This document shows positions 10,502-18,966 of a stretch of 64,000 nucleotides of DNA, piece after piece. The stretch spans positions 372,001 to 436,000 of the forward strand of contig CANNGA010000001.1 in NCBI GenBank assembly GCA_947504035.1, read 5' to 3'. Made by a program: the position numbers and the translations under genes. The notes under the pieces are model-generated. The model had not been told where the DNA came from and made no database searches. It worked only from the letters and a program-made list of their open reading frames with translations. The stretch comes from an uncultured Flavobacteriaceae bacterium (GTDB taxonomy: Bacteria > Bacteroidota > Bacteroidia > Flavobacteriales > Flavobacteriaceae). Position 1 is the stretch's first letter. Every line of letters starts with the position of its first letter.

Positions 10502-11008
10502 TTACCATTTGGCCAAAGAGGCGTTAAATATATCTTGAGTGATGCGTTCAAAAATTTCTTCAATAGCACCATCTCTAACGCTACCTGTTAAAATGGCTGG
10601 ACCGTTAAAATCGCTGAAAAAAGAAAAGGTTTTGTCAAATTCGGCTTCGGGATCGTTTTTGTCAAAAAAGTGAATTTTAACACTTATGGTGAGTCTGTTT
10701 TGAGCCGCAGTATTTTCAGAGGTTGCTGTCGTTGGAGAAATACGGTATTCTGTAATTTCGCCTTCGTACAAAAGGTCACCGTTTGAGTTCACATTATTAA
10801 GATTGGTTTGGTTTTCCAAAATTTCAATCATGCTATTTCTAAACGTTAATTCTAAACCAGGCTCTACTAAAAGGGCATTATTTTCAAACCGATTGACTTG
10901 AAATGTTTTTGTGTCTGGCGAAATAGAAGCGCCTGTAAAAGAGTATATGCCACAAGAGGTGCTTATTAGTGGTACAATACATAATACAATCAATTTTAAG
11001 ATTTTCAT
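10502..11008 (-). CDS. lptE: LPS-assembly lipoprotein LptE
   Basis: 168 residues. Lipobox ISTSC (Cys19) is followed by GIYSFTGASISPDTKTFQV, the LptE start typical of Bacteroidetes, and a C-terminal helix AIEEIFERITQDIFNASLAKW. It would be an outer-membrane lipoprotein that plugs the LptD barrel during lipopolysaccharide export. It follows the delta-60 gene by 25 bases and precedes the TPR gene. Confidence 0.87.
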   Translation of the reverse strand: MKILKLIVLCIVPLISTSCGIYSFTGASISPDTKTFQVNRFENNALLVEPGLELTFRNSMIEILENQTNLNNVNSNGDLLYEGEITEYRISPTTATSENTAAQNRLTISVKIHFFDKNDPEAEFDKTFSFFSDFNGPAILTGSVRDGAIEEIFERITQDIFNASLAKW

Positions 11009-11033
11009 ATTTGCCAGATAAATGAATAGGTAA

Positions 11034-12437
11034 TTACTGTTTAATTATTTTTCTTACTACTGAAGGGTTTCCTTTGGGATAAGCTCTCATTATATAAACG
11101 CCAGAACTTAGGTTTTGAGTATCTATTGTGTTCGTTTTATTTACAGATGTAATTAGTGAACCATTTAAATTGTAAATTTCTATTTTCTCAAGTGCTTTGT
11201 TGGTATTTAAAATCAATTTATTTTTTACTGGGTTGGAGTAGTTTATTGCAGTTGAGTTTGTTAAGGTGTTCTCTGTGGATAATGAAGGTTGACTGTATTT
11301 AACGATTACAAGATTATTTGTATCGTTCTCAAAAGAGATGCCATTAGCGTATAAAGCGTTTTCTGTGCCAGTAATGTTATCATAGAAAAGATCATCAATA
11401 CTTGTCTCTACGTAAGAGTCGTTGCCATTTATTTGTACAAGCTCCCCAGAACTGTTATAACTTATTAAGAAGGGTTCTGGTGTTGTGGTGTCGCCCATGA
11501 TAAAAAAAAGACCATTAAATAGTGTAATATCGAAAAATTGAATCAACGTTTGATCATTATTGTTTAAATCAACACTACCTTGATTGTTAAAATTCATGTC
11601 TAATACGCCATCTGTGTTCATCTTATACAGATTATTAGAGGGGCCACCAATATTTAGACAAAGAATAGTGTTGTTTTGAGTTAGAATTCCAGTGTAGTCA
11701 GATTGAAAATCTACAGGAAAATTAAAAGTACCATTACCATCAAAAGAGAGAATAGGATTGCCATTAACATCCTTTTTATTGATACCTGTTGATGAGAGTG
11801 TAAAAAAACTGTTGTTCTCCGTAATGTCTAAAAAACGATTTAAAGATACATTAACAACACCATTAGTGCCATAAGTTAAATCAGGATTGCCATTCACGTC
11901 AAATTTGTATATTTCATCAGTGTCCGAAACTAAGAAAGACTCATCGTTTAATATAATTAGATTTGAGGACGAAGAACCATTCCCTGGAATCAATAATTCT
12001 CCATTAGAAGCGAAATTTATGTCAGGTTGTCCTGTATTGGTATATTTTAAGACAGATTGATTGGTGTTAGAGGAAGATGATGTGCTATCAAACCGTACAA
12101 GGAAACTATTTGAGTTTTGCGTTTTGACACTAAAATTGCCAGGGTAATCTGGTAAAGTTAATACGCCATTGTCTGCAAAAGAACTGTCTATAGTGCCATC
12201 ATTAAAAATTTTTATAATAATATTTTCATAAATACTACTATTAGAAGCTCTTGATTGGGCATATATAAGTAAAGCATCACCGTTTAAGATAAGTAAACCT
12301 GTTTGCGCTTGGGAGTCTAAAAGTTCATGACGAAATGTACCATTAACACCAAATTCAGTATCTATTTCGAGGTCCTGAGCACCAATAGTTAAAGGTGTTA
12401 GAACTAAGACAAGTAGGTAGGCTGTAATTTTTTTCAT
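11034..12437 (-). CDS. Secreted delta-60-repeat protein with type IX sorting domain
   Basis: 467 residues from the ATG at 12437. A longer frame opens at 12494 but would overlap the upstream activator gene, and the signal peptide MKKITAYLLVLVLTPLTIGAQ starts exactly at 12437. The body holds delta-60 repeats, each with a D-x-x-F-x-x-N-G core (DTEFGVNGTF, DSSFADNGVL, DINFASNGEL, DLTYGTNGVV, DMNFNNQGSV), probably a propeller. The last ~75 residues (NPVKNKLIL...LEKIEIYNLNGSLI...LSSGVYIMRAY...KKIIKQ-like end) are a C-terminal type IX sorting domain, so it should be exported by the Gld/Spr machinery. A second member lies at 53840-55282. It interrupts an otherwise conserved activator-lptE gene order. 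Confidence 0.85.
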   Translation of the reverse strand: MKKITAYLLVLVLTPLTIGAQDLEIDTEFGVNGTFRHELLDSQAQTGLLILNGDALLIYAQSRASNSSIYENIIIKIFNDGTIDSSFADNGVLTLPDYPGNFSVKTQNSNSFLVRFDSTSSSSNTNQSVLKYTNTGQPDINFASNGELLIPGNGSSSSNLIILNDESFLVSDTDEIYKFDVNGNPDLTYGTNGVVNVSLNRFLDITENNSFFTLSSTGINKKDVNGNPILSFDGNGTFNFPVDFQSDYTGILTQNNTILCLNIGGPSNNLYKMNTDGVLDMNFNNQGSVDLNNNDQTLIQFFDITLFNGLFFIMGDTTTPEPFLISYNSSGELVQINGNDSYVETSIDDLFYDNITGTENALYANGISFENDTNNLVIVKYSQPSLSTENTLTNSTAINYSNPVKNKLILNTNKALEKIEIYNLNGSLITSVNKTNTIDTQNLSSGVYIMRAYPKGNPSVVRKIIKQ

Positions 12438-12450
12438 GATATTTTGGGGT

Positions 12451-13728
12451 TTATAAATCATATTGTTTAATTTTTCTATAAAGCGTGCGTTCACTGATAC
12501 CTAACTCTGTTGCAGCTAATTTACGTTTGCCGTTGTGGCGTTCTAAAGATTTTTTAATCAATTCTAATTCTTTGTCATGTAAAGACAGCGTTTCTTCCTC
12601 TTCTATTTCTTCAGCAAAATGGTATTTATCGTCTACAGCAGTCGGGCTGATGTGCTCTGGAATGGACAGTACTTCAGGGCTTTCTACAATGCTCTCTTCT
12701 TCAAAGGTAAAATCATCTGCCATATTAGCGGCATCATCATCGCCATATATTTTTTGAATAAGATGCTCGTTTTCTTTTTCTACATCTTTAGAATTGCCAT
12801 TTTTCATCAATTCCATAGTGAGTGTCTTCAAATCATTTAAATCACTTTTCATGTCGAAAAGTACTTTGTAGAGAATTTCACGTTCACTGCTAAAATCACT
12901 TTCGCTTTTTGAAGATTTTATAACCGCGGGAAGGTGTCTTGAGCCTTTGGCAGGAAGGTAACTTTTTAAAGCTTCTGCAGAAATGGTTCGGTTTTGCTCC
13001 AATACAGAAATTTGTTCAGCGACATTTCTCAGTTGCCTAATGTTACCACTCCAACGGTGTTTTAAAAGCAATTGTACGGCATTATCGGTAAGCTTAACGG
13101 TAGGCATTTTGTATTTTAACGCAAAATCACTCGCAAATTTCCGAAATAATAAGTGAATATCGTCTAAGCGTTCACGAAGTGGGGGTAGTTCTATTTCTAC
13201 AGTACTTAAACGGTAATAGAGGTCTTCTCGAAATTTTTCTTTTTCTATAGCCTCAAACATATTAACGTTTGTAGCAGCGACAATACGCACATCTGTTTTC
13301 TGCACTTTACTAGAACCTACTTTTATAAACTCACCATTTTCTAAAACACGTAGCAAACGCACTTGTGTTGTGAGGGGCAATTCGCCAACTTCATCTAAAA
13401 AAATGGTACCACCGTCGGCGACTTCAAAATAGCCACTTCGGGTAGATGTCGCGCCTGTAAAAGCTCCTTTTTCATGTCCAAAAAGTTCGCTATCTATGGT
13501 GCCTTCTGGTATGGCGCCACAGTTAACAGCAATGTATTTATTGTGCTTTCTATGAGAGAGTTGGTGGATGATTTTTGGAATACTCTCTTTACCAACACCG
13601 CTTTCTCCAGTTACAAGTACAGAAATATCTGTAGGCGCAACTCTAATGGTTTTTTCTATAGAACGGTTTAGCGCTAATGTATTTCCTATAATACCAAAAC
13701 GTTGTTTTATGGCTTGTACAGATTCCAT
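12451..13728 (-). CDS. Sigma-54-dependent transcriptional activator without receiver domain
   Basis: 425 residues. The AAA+ domain begins almost at the N terminus: Walker A GESGVGKE (41-48), the sigma-54 contact loop GAFTGA (88-93), Walker B GGTIFLDEVGE (106-116) and the R-finger region FREDLYYRLS. An acidic linker follows, then a C-terminal Fis-type helix-turn-helix (HNGKRKLAATELGISERTLYRKIKQ, about 398-422). No receiver, GAF or PAS domain precedes the AAA+ module, so control must come from abundance, a partner, or the linker. It lies 17 bases after miaB and is probably co-transcribed. Confidence 0.92.
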   Translation of the reverse strand: MESVQAIKQRFGIIGNTLALNRSIEKTIRVAPTDISVLVTGESGVGKESIPKIIHQLSHRKHNKYIAVNCGAIPEGTIDSELFGHEKGAFTGATSTRSGYFEVADGGTIFLDEVGELPLTTQVRLLRVLENGEFIKVGSSKVQKTDVRIVAATNVNMFEAIEKEKFREDLYYRLSTVEIELPPLRERLDDIHLLFRKFASDFALKYKMPTVKLTDNAVQLLLKHRWSGNIRQLRNVAEQISVLEQNRTISAEALKSYLPAKGSRHLPAVIKSSKSESDFSSEREILYKVLFDMKSDLNDLKTLTMELMKNGNSKDVEKENEHLIQKIYGDDDAANMADDFTFEEESIVESPEVLSIPEHISPTAVDDKYHFAEEIEEEETLSLHDKELELIKKSLERHNGKRKLAATELGISERTLYRKIKQYDL

Positions 13729-13745
13729 GTTTTGATTAAGGTCTT

Positions 13746-15194
13746 TTAGTTATTGTCTGAATATCCTATAGGTTCTCCCAAAAGTGTTGCACTGGTACAA
13801 TCTGTAATTTTAACATTTACAAAATCACCAATCTTATAAGCGCCTTTAGGGAACACAACCATCGTATTTTGTGTGTTTCTACCAGACCAATGTTGGTCAG
13901 AACGCTTAGATAGTTTTTCAATCAAAACTTCTTCTGTTCTGCCAATATGTTCTCGCGTACGCAACAAACTGTGTTCTTGTTGTAAGGCAATAATTTCGTT
14001 AAGACGGCGCTTTTTTGTGGCTTCTGGAATGTCGTCTTCCATTTTACGCTCTGCTAATGTGCCAGGACGTTCAGAGTAGGCAAACATAAAGCCAAAGTCG
14101 TATTTTACATAAGCCATCAACGATAAGGTATCTTGATGGTCTTCTTCGGTTTCTGTAGGGAAGCCAGTAATCATGTCTTGACTTATAGCGCAATCTGGGA
14201 TGAGGCGCTTAATAGTGTCTATCAACTCAAAGTACTCCTCACGTGTATGCAAACGGTTCATGGCTTCTAATACGCGATTGCTACCACTTTGAACTGGTAA
14301 ATGGATGTAATTGCAAATATTGCGGTGTTTGGCCATGGCCTCGATTACATCTAAAGTGAAATCCTGAGGGTTAGATGTCGAAAACCGAAAGCGCATCTTG
14401 GGTTGTGCTTTAGCACACATGTCTAGCAGCATTGCGAAATTTACCGCGGTAGCTTTTTCAATATCAGATGCTTTTTCAAAATCTTTTTTTAAGCCCCCAC
14501 CGTACCATAGGTAACTGTCTACGTTTTGGCCTAAAAGGGTAACTTCCTTGTATCCTTTATCCCATAATTCATTTATTTCTTCAATAATACTATGGGGCTC
14601 TCTGCTGCGTTCGCGTCCTCTCGTAAAAGGAACAACACAAAATGTACACATGTTATCACAGCCACGGGTAATAGATACAAAAGCGGTAACCCCATTGGTG
14701 TTTAAGCGCACAGGGGAAATGTCGCCATAGGTTTCTTCTTTAGAAAGAATGACATTTATGGCCTCTCTACCATCATCTACTTCAGCTAAAAGATTAGGTA
14801 AATCCTTGTAAGCATCTGGGCCAACAACAAGATCTACAATTTTTTCTTCCTCCAAAAATTTGCTTTTTAAGCGCTCGGCCATACAACCCAATACGCCCAC
14901 TTTCATATCTGGATTAACGTCTTTTTTAACAGCGTTGTATTTCTCTAAACGCTTTCTTACGGTTTGTTCTGCTTTATCTCTTATAGAGCAGGTATTTACC
15001 AGTACAAGATCGGCGTCTTCTAAATTTTGAGTCGTGTTATAGCCCTGTTCCGTAAGAATAGAAGCGACAATTTCACTATCACTAAAATTCATCTGGCACC
15101 CATAACTTTCAATAAAAAGTTTGCGTGTGTTGCCTTCTTTCTTGTCAAGCTTTAAAGAAGCACCTTGTTTGCTTTCGTCTATGATTTTTTCCAT
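13746..15194 (-). CDS. miaB: tRNA-2-methylthio-N6-dimethylallyladenosine synthase
   Basis: 482 residues. N-terminal methylthiotransferase domain with ESYGCQMNFSDSE (Cys33), NTCSIRDKAEQ and GVLGCMAERL, whose cysteines bind the auxiliary cluster; radical-SAM core with RGCDNMCTFCVVPFTRGRERSR (CxxxCxxC); C-terminal TRAM domain. It adds a methylthio group to i6A37 of tRNAs reading UNN codons. It heads the long minus-strand operon running to secG. Confidence 0.97.
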   Translation of the reverse strand: MEKIIDESKQGASLKLDKKEGNTRKLFIESYGCQMNFSDSEIVASILTEQGYNTTQNLEDADLVLVNTCSIRDKAEQTVRKRLEKYNAVKKDVNPDMKVGVLGCMAERLKSKFLEEEKIVDLVVGPDAYKDLPNLLAEVDDGREAINVILSKEETYGDISPVRLNTNGVTAFVSITRGCDNMCTFCVVPFTRGRERSREPHSIIEEINELWDKGYKEVTLLGQNVDSYLWYGGGLKKDFEKASDIEKATAVNFAMLLDMCAKAQPKMRFRFSTSNPQDFTLDVIEAMAKHRNICNYIHLPVQSGSNRVLEAMNRLHTREEYFELIDTIKRLIPDCAISQDMITGFPTETEEDHQDTLSLMAYVKYDFGFMFAYSERPGTLAERKMEDDIPEATKKRRLNEIIALQQEHSLLRTREHIGRTEEVLIEKLSKRSDQHWSGRNTQNTMVVFPKGAYKIGDFVNVKITDCTSATLLGEPIGYSDNN

Positions 15195-15367
15195 AATATT
15201 TCTAGACTCTTACAAGTCAATAAGTGTGCAAAGATACAATTAAAAAAAGTTTTATGACAAAGTGGCAGATTGAATTTTAACGTTTTTTAAGGTTAAAGAC
15301 GCGTTTAGATACAATGATTTTACGTAATTTACCCAAGGATAAAAAAAAGTGTAATAGTTTGAAGACG

Positions 15368-16084
15368 ATGCGATTAATTAAAAAGGTGCTTTTTGCAGTA
15401 GTAATGCTGTTTTGTTTTATGAATATGAAATGCGAATCTAATGACGACGAACTTATTATTGATACAGATAATTTATTGTTAGGCTATTGGGAAGCGCCAG
15501 AATATGATGCTGATAAAATTACATTTAGAAGAGCTTCTAAATTGCCAGAAGAAGGCTTTGGCCTGCAATTTAAGCCAAAGGGGGGGCTTGTAGAGCACGC
15601 TTCGGGTTGGGGGGTTACACCGCCATTAACATTTGCAGATCGTAATGGTAAATGGGAAATGATAGGCACTAATGTTATAGCTGTTACACAAGCACATTTT
15701 CCTAATAACTACACATGGGAAATAGAAGCCTTAACAACAACGGAGTTGGTAGTAACACGAGCTGTTACCCCTCAGGAAAAAGAACATAGAGCTTTATTAG
15801 AAGCCTTTAAGACGCTTGAAGAAAATCGTGGAGAGATGACTTGCGAAGTGACCTCCGAATGGGGTGTTACCACATATGGAAATAAAGCTTGTGGAGGGCC
15901 TCAAGGTGTTCTGGTCTATCCAAAAACCATAGATACTACGGCGTTTTTAAATGCAGTACAAGCCTATACAAAAACAGAACAAGCTTATAATGAGAAATGG
16001 GGTGTCTTTTCAACCTGTGAGGTGTTGGCGTTACCTACTAGTGTAGTTTGCATTGAAGGGGTTCCTGTTTTGCAATTTGAATAG
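15368..16084 (+). CDS. Putative lipoprotein of unknown function
   Basis: About 238 residues from the ATG at 15368; an in-frame ATG at 15314 would add 18 charged residues in front of the signal sequence MRLIKKVLFAVVMLFCFMNMKCESND, so it is less likely. The signal ends in NMKC, a relaxed lipobox of the kind tolerated in Bacteroidetes. The mature part starts with an acidic stretch (ESNDDELIIDTD) and is rich in Trp and Glu; four further cysteines occur (TCEV, KACGG, TCEV, VCIEG). I do not recognise the family. It is followed by a terminator and stands alone. Confidence 0.65.
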   Translation: MRLIKKVLFAVVMLFCFMNMKCESNDDELIIDTDNLLLGYWEAPEYDADKITFRRASKLPEEGFGLQFKPKGGLVEHASGWGVTPPLTFADRNGKWEMIGTNVIAVTQAHFPNNYTWEIEALTTTELVVTRAVTPQEKEHRALLEAFKTLEENRGEMTCEVTSEWGVTTYGNKACGGPQGVLVYPKTIDTTAFLNAVQAYTKTEQAYNEKWGVFSTCEVLALPTSVVCIEGVPVLQFE

Positions 16085-16147
16085 TATTGTGTTATAATTT
16101 GTACAGCATATAATGTAAGAGATATTGCTTTTTTAATAAATTAAAAG

Positions 16148-16172
16148 ACCTGCTTGTGTGCAGGTTTTTTTT
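16148..16172 (+). terminator. Rho-independent terminator
   Basis: Stem ACCTGC/GCAGGT (16148-16153 with 16160-16165), six-base loop, then eight T. It ends the transcript of the lipoprotein gene just upstream. Confidence 0.8.
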
Positions 16173-16219
16173 GATTATACTTGTAGCTTAATAATCGAAT
16201 TTCTTTTTAATTTTAAACG

Positions 16220-17002
16220 ATGCCTACTTTAGAAAATTTAACAGCCAGAATACAAGAAGCGAAACAATTAGATTTTGGAGATATTTTAAGCGAATCCTTA
16301 GCATTATTTAAGAAGACCTGGGTGCAGGGGTTATTGTTGCAAGTGCTAACGGGAGCAGTTTTCATCCCTGTAGTTCTGCTTATGTATCTCTTTTTTTTCG
16401 GTATCATTATTGGGCAATTGGGAAATGACTATACAGACCCGAACTTTGTTAGAGGACTATTGGCTGGAGCAAGTGTATTGGGGGTTTTGTGTTTCGGAAT
16501 AGGTGTTTTTTTGCTTTTAGTGGCGCCTACAGCTTTAACCGCAGCATATTTTAGAATAATGAAAAAATTAGATTATAACGAAGACGTTGGTTTTTCTGAT
16601 TTCTTTTATTTTTTCAAAGGCCGTAATTTATTAAAAATAACAACGCTATTGCTGTATGCGTTTTGCGTGATAATACCATGCTGCCTATTGTGTTTTATCC
16701 CCGTGATATATGTTATTGTGCCGTTGTCTTACACTATTTTATTTTTAGCATATAATGAAGATATGGATGTTAGGTCTGTTTTCAAACTTAGTTTTAAATT
16801 AGGACATGAAAAATGGGGGCTGACATTTGTACTGTTAATTGCGACTTATTTAGGAATATACGCCATAGCAATGTTTTCATGCGGTATAGGACAACTTTTT
16901 TTACAGGCATTTATGTATCATCCTGTGTATTTTGTATACAAGCATGTTGTTGGGTTTCATGATAAAGCAACAGAGATAGATCTCATAGGAGAACCACTTT
17001 AA
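16220..17002 (+). CDS. Multi-spanning membrane protein, first of a tandem paralogous pair
   Basis: 260 residues. After an amphipathic start (DFGDILSESLALFKKTWVQGLLLQV, about 20-44) there are about six hydrophobic segments, including FIPVVLLMYLFFFGIIIG, VLCFGIGVFLLLVAPTALTA and a C-terminal FVLLIATYLGIYAIAMFSCGIG. Such flavobacterial proteins are often given an unsupported carotene-oxygenase label; no such motif is visible here. The next gene is a paralogue with the same architecture. Function unknown; inner membrane. Confidence 0.7.
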   Translation: MPTLENLTARIQEAKQLDFGDILSESLALFKKTWVQGLLLQVLTGAVFIPVVLLMYLFFFGIIIGQLGNDYTDPNFVRGLLAGASVLGVLCFGIGVFLLLVAPTALTAAYFRIMKKLDYNEDVGFSDFFYFFKGRNLLKITTLLLYAFCVIIPCCLLCFIPVIYVIVPLSYTILFLAYNEDMDVRSVFKLSFKLGHEKWGLTFVLLIATYLGIYAIAMFSCGIGQLFLQAFMYHPVYFVYKHVVGFHDKATEIDLIGEPL

Positions 17003-17034
17003 AAGATGTATAATGCACTATAATTTATTGAAAT

Positions 17035-17850
17035 ATGAACACATTTGCAACATTATTGTCGAAAATAGATACTGCAGACCATTTAGATTTTGGTACGATA
17101 CTAAGTACATCTTTGGAATTGTTTAAAAAGGTATGGGTACAAGGTTTAATTTTAATGGCGGTATTATTTGGGATAATGATTCCTTTTATGGTGTTTGTTT
17201 ATTTGCCTATGTTTCAGGAGGCCATGACGCAAGTTCGTACAGAAGCATTAGACCCTAATCAAGTTGGGAATTCGTTGGGGGCAATGACAGCTAAAATTCA
17301 ATATATAACTTTAGGATTTGTCTTGGTATATACCTTTTTAAGCACGGCTTTAGTAGCGGGGTTTTATCGAATTGTAAAAAAGATAGACCATGAGGAGACG
17401 TATGCGTTTTCAGATTTTTTTTATTTCTTTAGAGGGCGTACATTAGATAAGTTGTGCGCTATTGCTGCATTCTCCTTATTATTAGCGTTACTTAATCTTG
17501 TTTTTGAAAAGTTCTTACCCGGATTTTCTGCATCGTTATTAAAAATGGGAATAACATTTATTTTTAGTGTGTACTCCTCGCTATTTGTTCTTTTTCTAGC
17601 CTTTAATACAGACTTGGAAGTTTCAGATATTTTCGTGTTAAGTTTTAAATTAGGTTCTCGTAAATGGGCATTGCTATTTGGTCTTCTTGTTGTTGGAGGT
17701 ATACTTGGGATGTTAGGTATTATAGCTTGTGGTGTAGGGATGTTATTTACGTTTTCTTTGTTTTATTTGCCGTTCTATACCACTTATAAAACACTATTTG
17801 GATTTGACACTCGAACAGATATAGACCGGATAGGGGCAGATGATATTTAG
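17035..17850 (+). CDS. Multi-spanning membrane protein, second of a tandem paralogous pair
   Basis: 271 residues. The start LDFGTILSTSLELFKKVWVQGLILM parallels the previous protein, as do the shared segments FSDFFYFFRGR, SFKLGSRKWALLFGLL and the closing FDTRTDIDRIG. About six transmembrane segments. The 32-base gap to the preceding gene suggests one operon and a local duplication. No catalytic motif is visible and the function is unknown. Confidence 0.7.
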   Translation: MNTFATLLSKIDTADHLDFGTILSTSLELFKKVWVQGLILMAVLFGIMIPFMVFVYLPMFQEAMTQVRTEALDPNQVGNSLGAMTAKIQYITLGFVLVYTFLSTALVAGFYRIVKKIDHEETYAFSDFFYFFRGRTLDKLCAIAAFSLLLALLNLVFEKFLPGFSASLLKMGITFIFSVYSSLFVLFLAFNTDLEVSDIFVLSFKLGSRKWALLFGLLVVGGILGMLGIIACGVGMLFTFSLFYLPFYTTYKTLFGFDTRTDIDRIGADDI

Positions 17851-17954
17851 TGCGGTCTTTTTTATGAAACAACGTGATTTTGAGTGAATTTTAGATAGTA
17901 TTAGCTTTCTAATACGACTATAAGTTGACCCAATCTCTCTAAAACACATCAAAA

Positions 17955-18857
17955 TTGCGATTATTCTTTTTTATTATTAGCCTTTCAGGTTTGCAGCTAT
18001 TATGGTGCCAAACGTCTAGTTTAGAATTGAAAATAAGCAATGATAAATTTGTATTGCAAGATCGGTATTATACAAATGGACTTCATCTTACCTATAGGCA
18101 ACATTTGCCAAAATTTTTAGGGGTAAATACAACTGCTGATGAAAAATTACAGCTAAACGTTACCTTAGGAAATGAAACTTATACGCCGTCTAATCTTTAT
18201 GCTTTTGATACGGCAGAATTTGATAGGCCTTACGCTGGATGGCTGTTTGGCGCGGTCGAACTCGCAAAAATAAAAACAAAAACAGCGCTTTTTTTAAGCT
18301 TAGAAGTCGGTGTTACTGGAGAGGAATCTTTATCTGGAGCTTTGCAAACCGGATTTCATGATCTGGTAGGTATAGAAAGTAACCCTACATGGTTTCAGGA
18401 GATTGCATTTAAATGGTTGGTGAACCTTAAAGCGTCTAAAGTGCATGCATTTAAATTAGGTGAAAGCGCACGTCTACAAAATCAAGTACAGGGCAGTTTA
18501 GGAAGTAAGGATACTTATCTCGCAAACGAGGTGTCTTTGGTGTTTGGAAAATTCAACGCTTTACAGAATTCTTACAGCTTAGGCGCACTCGCTGGCGGCT
18601 CGCGTCATGAATTATTTGGTGTTTTAGCAGCAAGCTACACCTACGTATTTTTAAATACCCTTATCGAAGGGAGTCCTTTTAATGATAGAGATGTATTTAC
18701 AACAGACATTCAAAACCAAGTTCTTCGTTTAAAGGCAGGTGGTGTGTTGAGGACAAAAAGATGTGTTTTTAAATTAGAGTATATCTTCAACACAAAAGAA
18801 ACACCAGAATCTGAAGCTCATGCCTTTGGTGCATTTACAGTAGGTTTCAATTTTTAA
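17955..18857 (+). CDS. LpxR-like lipid A deacylase family outer-membrane protein
   Basis: 300 residues from a TTG; an in-frame stop lies just upstream and no ATG fits the signal sequence MRLFFFIISLSGLQLLWCQ. Family features seen: NDKFVLQDRYYTNGLHLTYRQHLP near the N terminus, DRPYAGWLFGA in the middle and a beta-rich barrel ending in FGAFTVGFNF. LpxR enzymes remove the 3'-acyloxyacyl chain of lipid A in the outer membrane. Whether this member is active cannot be judged from the sequence alone. Confidence 0.78.
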   Translation: MRLFFFIISLSGLQLLWCQTSSLELKISNDKFVLQDRYYTNGLHLTYRQHLPKFLGVNTTADEKLQLNVTLGNETYTPSNLYAFDTAEFDRPYAGWLFGAVELAKIKTKTALFLSLEVGVTGEESLSGALQTGFHDLVGIESNPTWFQEIAFKWLVNLKASKVHAFKLGESARLQNQVQGSLGSKDTYLANEVSLVFGKFNALQNSYSLGALAGGSRHELFGVLAASYTYVFLNTLIEGSPFNDRDVFTTDIQNQVLRLKAGGVLRTKRCVFKLEYIFNTKETPESEAHAFGAFTVGFNF

Positions 18858-18966
18858 AAAAATCTAAACAGAAAATGATGCTCTTGTATTAAGATTGTGT
18901 AAATTACCGATAAATTAGGTAGATGAACTTTTTTTCATATACATTTGTAGCTTCAAAAAACGACGT

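Noticed and set aside
10495-10572. A longer N terminus for the TPR protein starting at 10572
   Set aside because: It would overlap the lptE coding sequence by about 70 bases; the extension is only lptE read in another frame. The TTG at 10494 fits better.
12437-12494. A longer N terminus for the delta-60 protein starting at 12494
   Set aside because: It would overlap the end of the sigma-54 activator gene, and a perfect signal peptide begins at 12437.
16220-17850. Carotene oxygenase label for the tandem membrane proteins
   Set aside because: No iron-binding histidine pattern or propeller is present; they are plain multi-spanning membrane proteins.
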